NCBI RefSeq assembly: GCF_009363435.1
Contig: NZ_CP045354.1
Span: 2,880,501 to 2,944,500 of the forward strand
DNA: 64,000 nt
Direction of reading: 5' to 3'
Origin: Labrenzia sp. THAF82
GTDB taxonomy: Bacteria; Pseudomonadota; Alphaproteobacteria; Rhizobiales; Stappiaceae
Shown here: positions 63,120-64,000 of the stretch, piece by piece
Numbering within the stretch: position 1 is the stretch's first letter
Layout: every line of letters begins with the position of its first letter
Translations under genes and position numbers: made by a program
The notes under the pieces: generated by a model
Told to the model about the DNA's origin: nothing
Databases searched by the model: none
Seen by the model: only the letters and a program-made list of their open reading frames with translations

Positions 63120-64000
63120 ATGACGGCGATCTCCTTATCGGCGATTGAGAAAAGCTTTGGCGACACGAAGGTCCTCGAAGGTATCAATCTTGACATTGCG
63201 GACGGCGAGTTTCTGACGCTTGTCGGCCCGTCCGGCTGCGGCAAGTCCACGCTTCTTCGCATCATTGCCGGGCTCGAAGCCCCGACAACCGGGATCGTGA
63301 AAATTGGCGGAAAGCCGGTCAATGGCGTTCGACCGGCCAACCGGAACCTGGCGATGGTCTTCCAGTCCTATGCACTCTACCCGCATCTGACGGTGGCGCA
63401 GAACATGATGACGCCGCTCAAGTTGCGGGATCTTTCGGCGTTGAAACGTATGCCTGTTGTTGGGCCCTTGATCGCCCGCAGATCATATGGGGCGATCTTG
63501 GAACAGGTGCGGGAAACTGCAAAGGTTCTGAAGATCGATCATTTGCTCGACAGAAAGCCGGGACAACTTTCCGGAGGTCAGCGCCAGCGGGCGGCACTCG
63601 GCCGGGCAATGGTGCGCAAACCGGCGGCGTTCCTGATGGACGAGCCTCTTTCAAACCTCGATGCTGCGTTGCGCATTCACATGCGCTCTGAGCTAGCCGA
63701 ATTGCATCGATCTCTCAAAACCACCTTTGTCTATGTCACTCACGACCAGGCCGAAGCATTGACCATGTCGGACCGGATGGCGGTGATGATGGACGGCAAG
63801 ATCCTGCAGCTCGGAGCGCCGGACGAGATCTACAACAATCCGCAGGACATTCGCGTCGCCGAGTTTGTCGGGGCGCCAAAAATCAATCTCCTGCCGGGCA
63901 CTCTGGATGATGCCGGTCACGCCCGTTGCGGAGATATGGTTCTTGCAAGGGGGGCCGAGAACGGTGTGGTCGGCTCGGTGACAATAGGCCTGAGGCCAGA
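63120..64000 (+). CDS. MalK/UgpC-type ABC transporter ATPase, partial
   Basis: The gene starts at ATG 63120 (preceded by GGGAGCAC) and runs off the window after 293 codons. Walker A is GPSGCGKSTLLRIIAG, the Q-loop is VFQSYALYPHL, the signature LSGGQRQR, Walker B FLMDEPLSNLDAALR and the H-loop YVTHDQAEALT, followed by the start of the TOBE-type regulatory region (VGAPKINLLPG). This is the CUT1 ATPase family for sugars, glycerol-3-phosphate or polyols. An insert of about 25 residues after the Q-loop (KLRDLSALKRMPVVGPL) is longer than in MalK of E. coli. The permease and binding protein should lie downstream. Confidence 0.93.
   Translation, partial: MTAISLSAIEKSFGDTKVLEGINLDIADGEFLTLVGPSGCGKSTLLRIIAGLEAPTTGIVKIGGKPVNGVRPANRNLAMVFQSYALYPHLTVAQNMMTPLKLRDLSALKRMPVVGPLIARRSYGAILEQVRETAKVLKIDHLLDRKPGQLSGGQRQRAALGRAMVRKPAAFLMDEPLSNLDAALRIHMRSELAELHRSLKTTFVYVTHDQAEALTMSDRMAVMMDGKILQLGAPDEIYNNPQDIRVAEFVGAPKINLLPGTLDDAGHARCGDMVLARGAENGVVGSVTIGLRP

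Overview
The window is chromosomal DNA from an alphaproteobacterium, most likely a marine member of the Hyphomicrobiales such as the Roseibium/Labrenzia (Stappiaceae) group. This is inferred from gene content: Usg protein, pyruvate phosphate dikinase, MeaB, DUF3833, a CsgH-type curli protein, a CtrA-like TTAA-N7-TTAA site, moderately high GC and many GTG starts. The genus is a guess from family composition.

Positions 1-30.8 kb are mostly ordinary genome. In order they hold a cell-wall synthase with a partial DUF1214 gene, a YcgN protein, a TetR regulator facing a quinone reductase across twin operators, and a leftward block with MltF-like lytic transglycosylase, DUF3833, P1 peptidase and flavin reductase. 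Next come an orphan amino-acid-type binding protein, a small curli locus (curlin, CsgH-like, curlin) ending in a strong hairpin, YceI, an L,D-transpeptidase, a YedZ/MsrQ-like haem membrane protein with a PepSY protein, and a MoxR/VWA pair. They are followed by a small cytochrome c, Usg, a TrmN6-like methyltransferase, DUF2007, a polyprenyl synthase, IspE with a TPR protein, PPDK, MeaB, a CHASE4-GGDEF-EAL protein, RadC, methionine aminopeptidase and a tRNA-Leu(UAA).

Positions 30.8-62 kb form an accessory adhesion region. After about 1 kb of gene-free, partly AT-rich DNA comes a single 22.9-kb gene (31867-54768, 7633 aa) for a giant repeat adhesin. It has a LapA-like N-terminal part with a TAAG di-alanine motif, two proprotein-convertase-type P domains, many T1SS-143/VCBS-like repeats, four beta-helix domains alternating with RTX calcium-binding blocks, two further tandem repeat families, and a type I secretion signal. 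Convergent to it is a leftward five-gene set: TolC-like protein, ABC exporter with a C39-like domain, HlyD-type adaptor, a LapG-type transglutaminase-like cysteine protease, and an unrecognised protein with two membrane segments around a periplasmic domain.

Together these genes look like a self-contained Lap-type adhesin cassette: the exporter inserts the adhesin, the N-terminal module holds it in the outer membrane, and the LapG-like protease can cut it loose. No LapD (the c-di-GMP receptor that normally restrains LapG) is present. The two-membrane-segment protein next to LapG has the outer architecture of a LapD with no HAMP, GGDEF or EAL part, so it is the best candidate here for a new LapG regulator. 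A CHASE4-GGDEF-EAL enzyme sits 3.1 kb upstream of the adhesin.

The window ends with a LysR regulator divergent from a partial MalK/UgpC-type sugar ABC ATPase.
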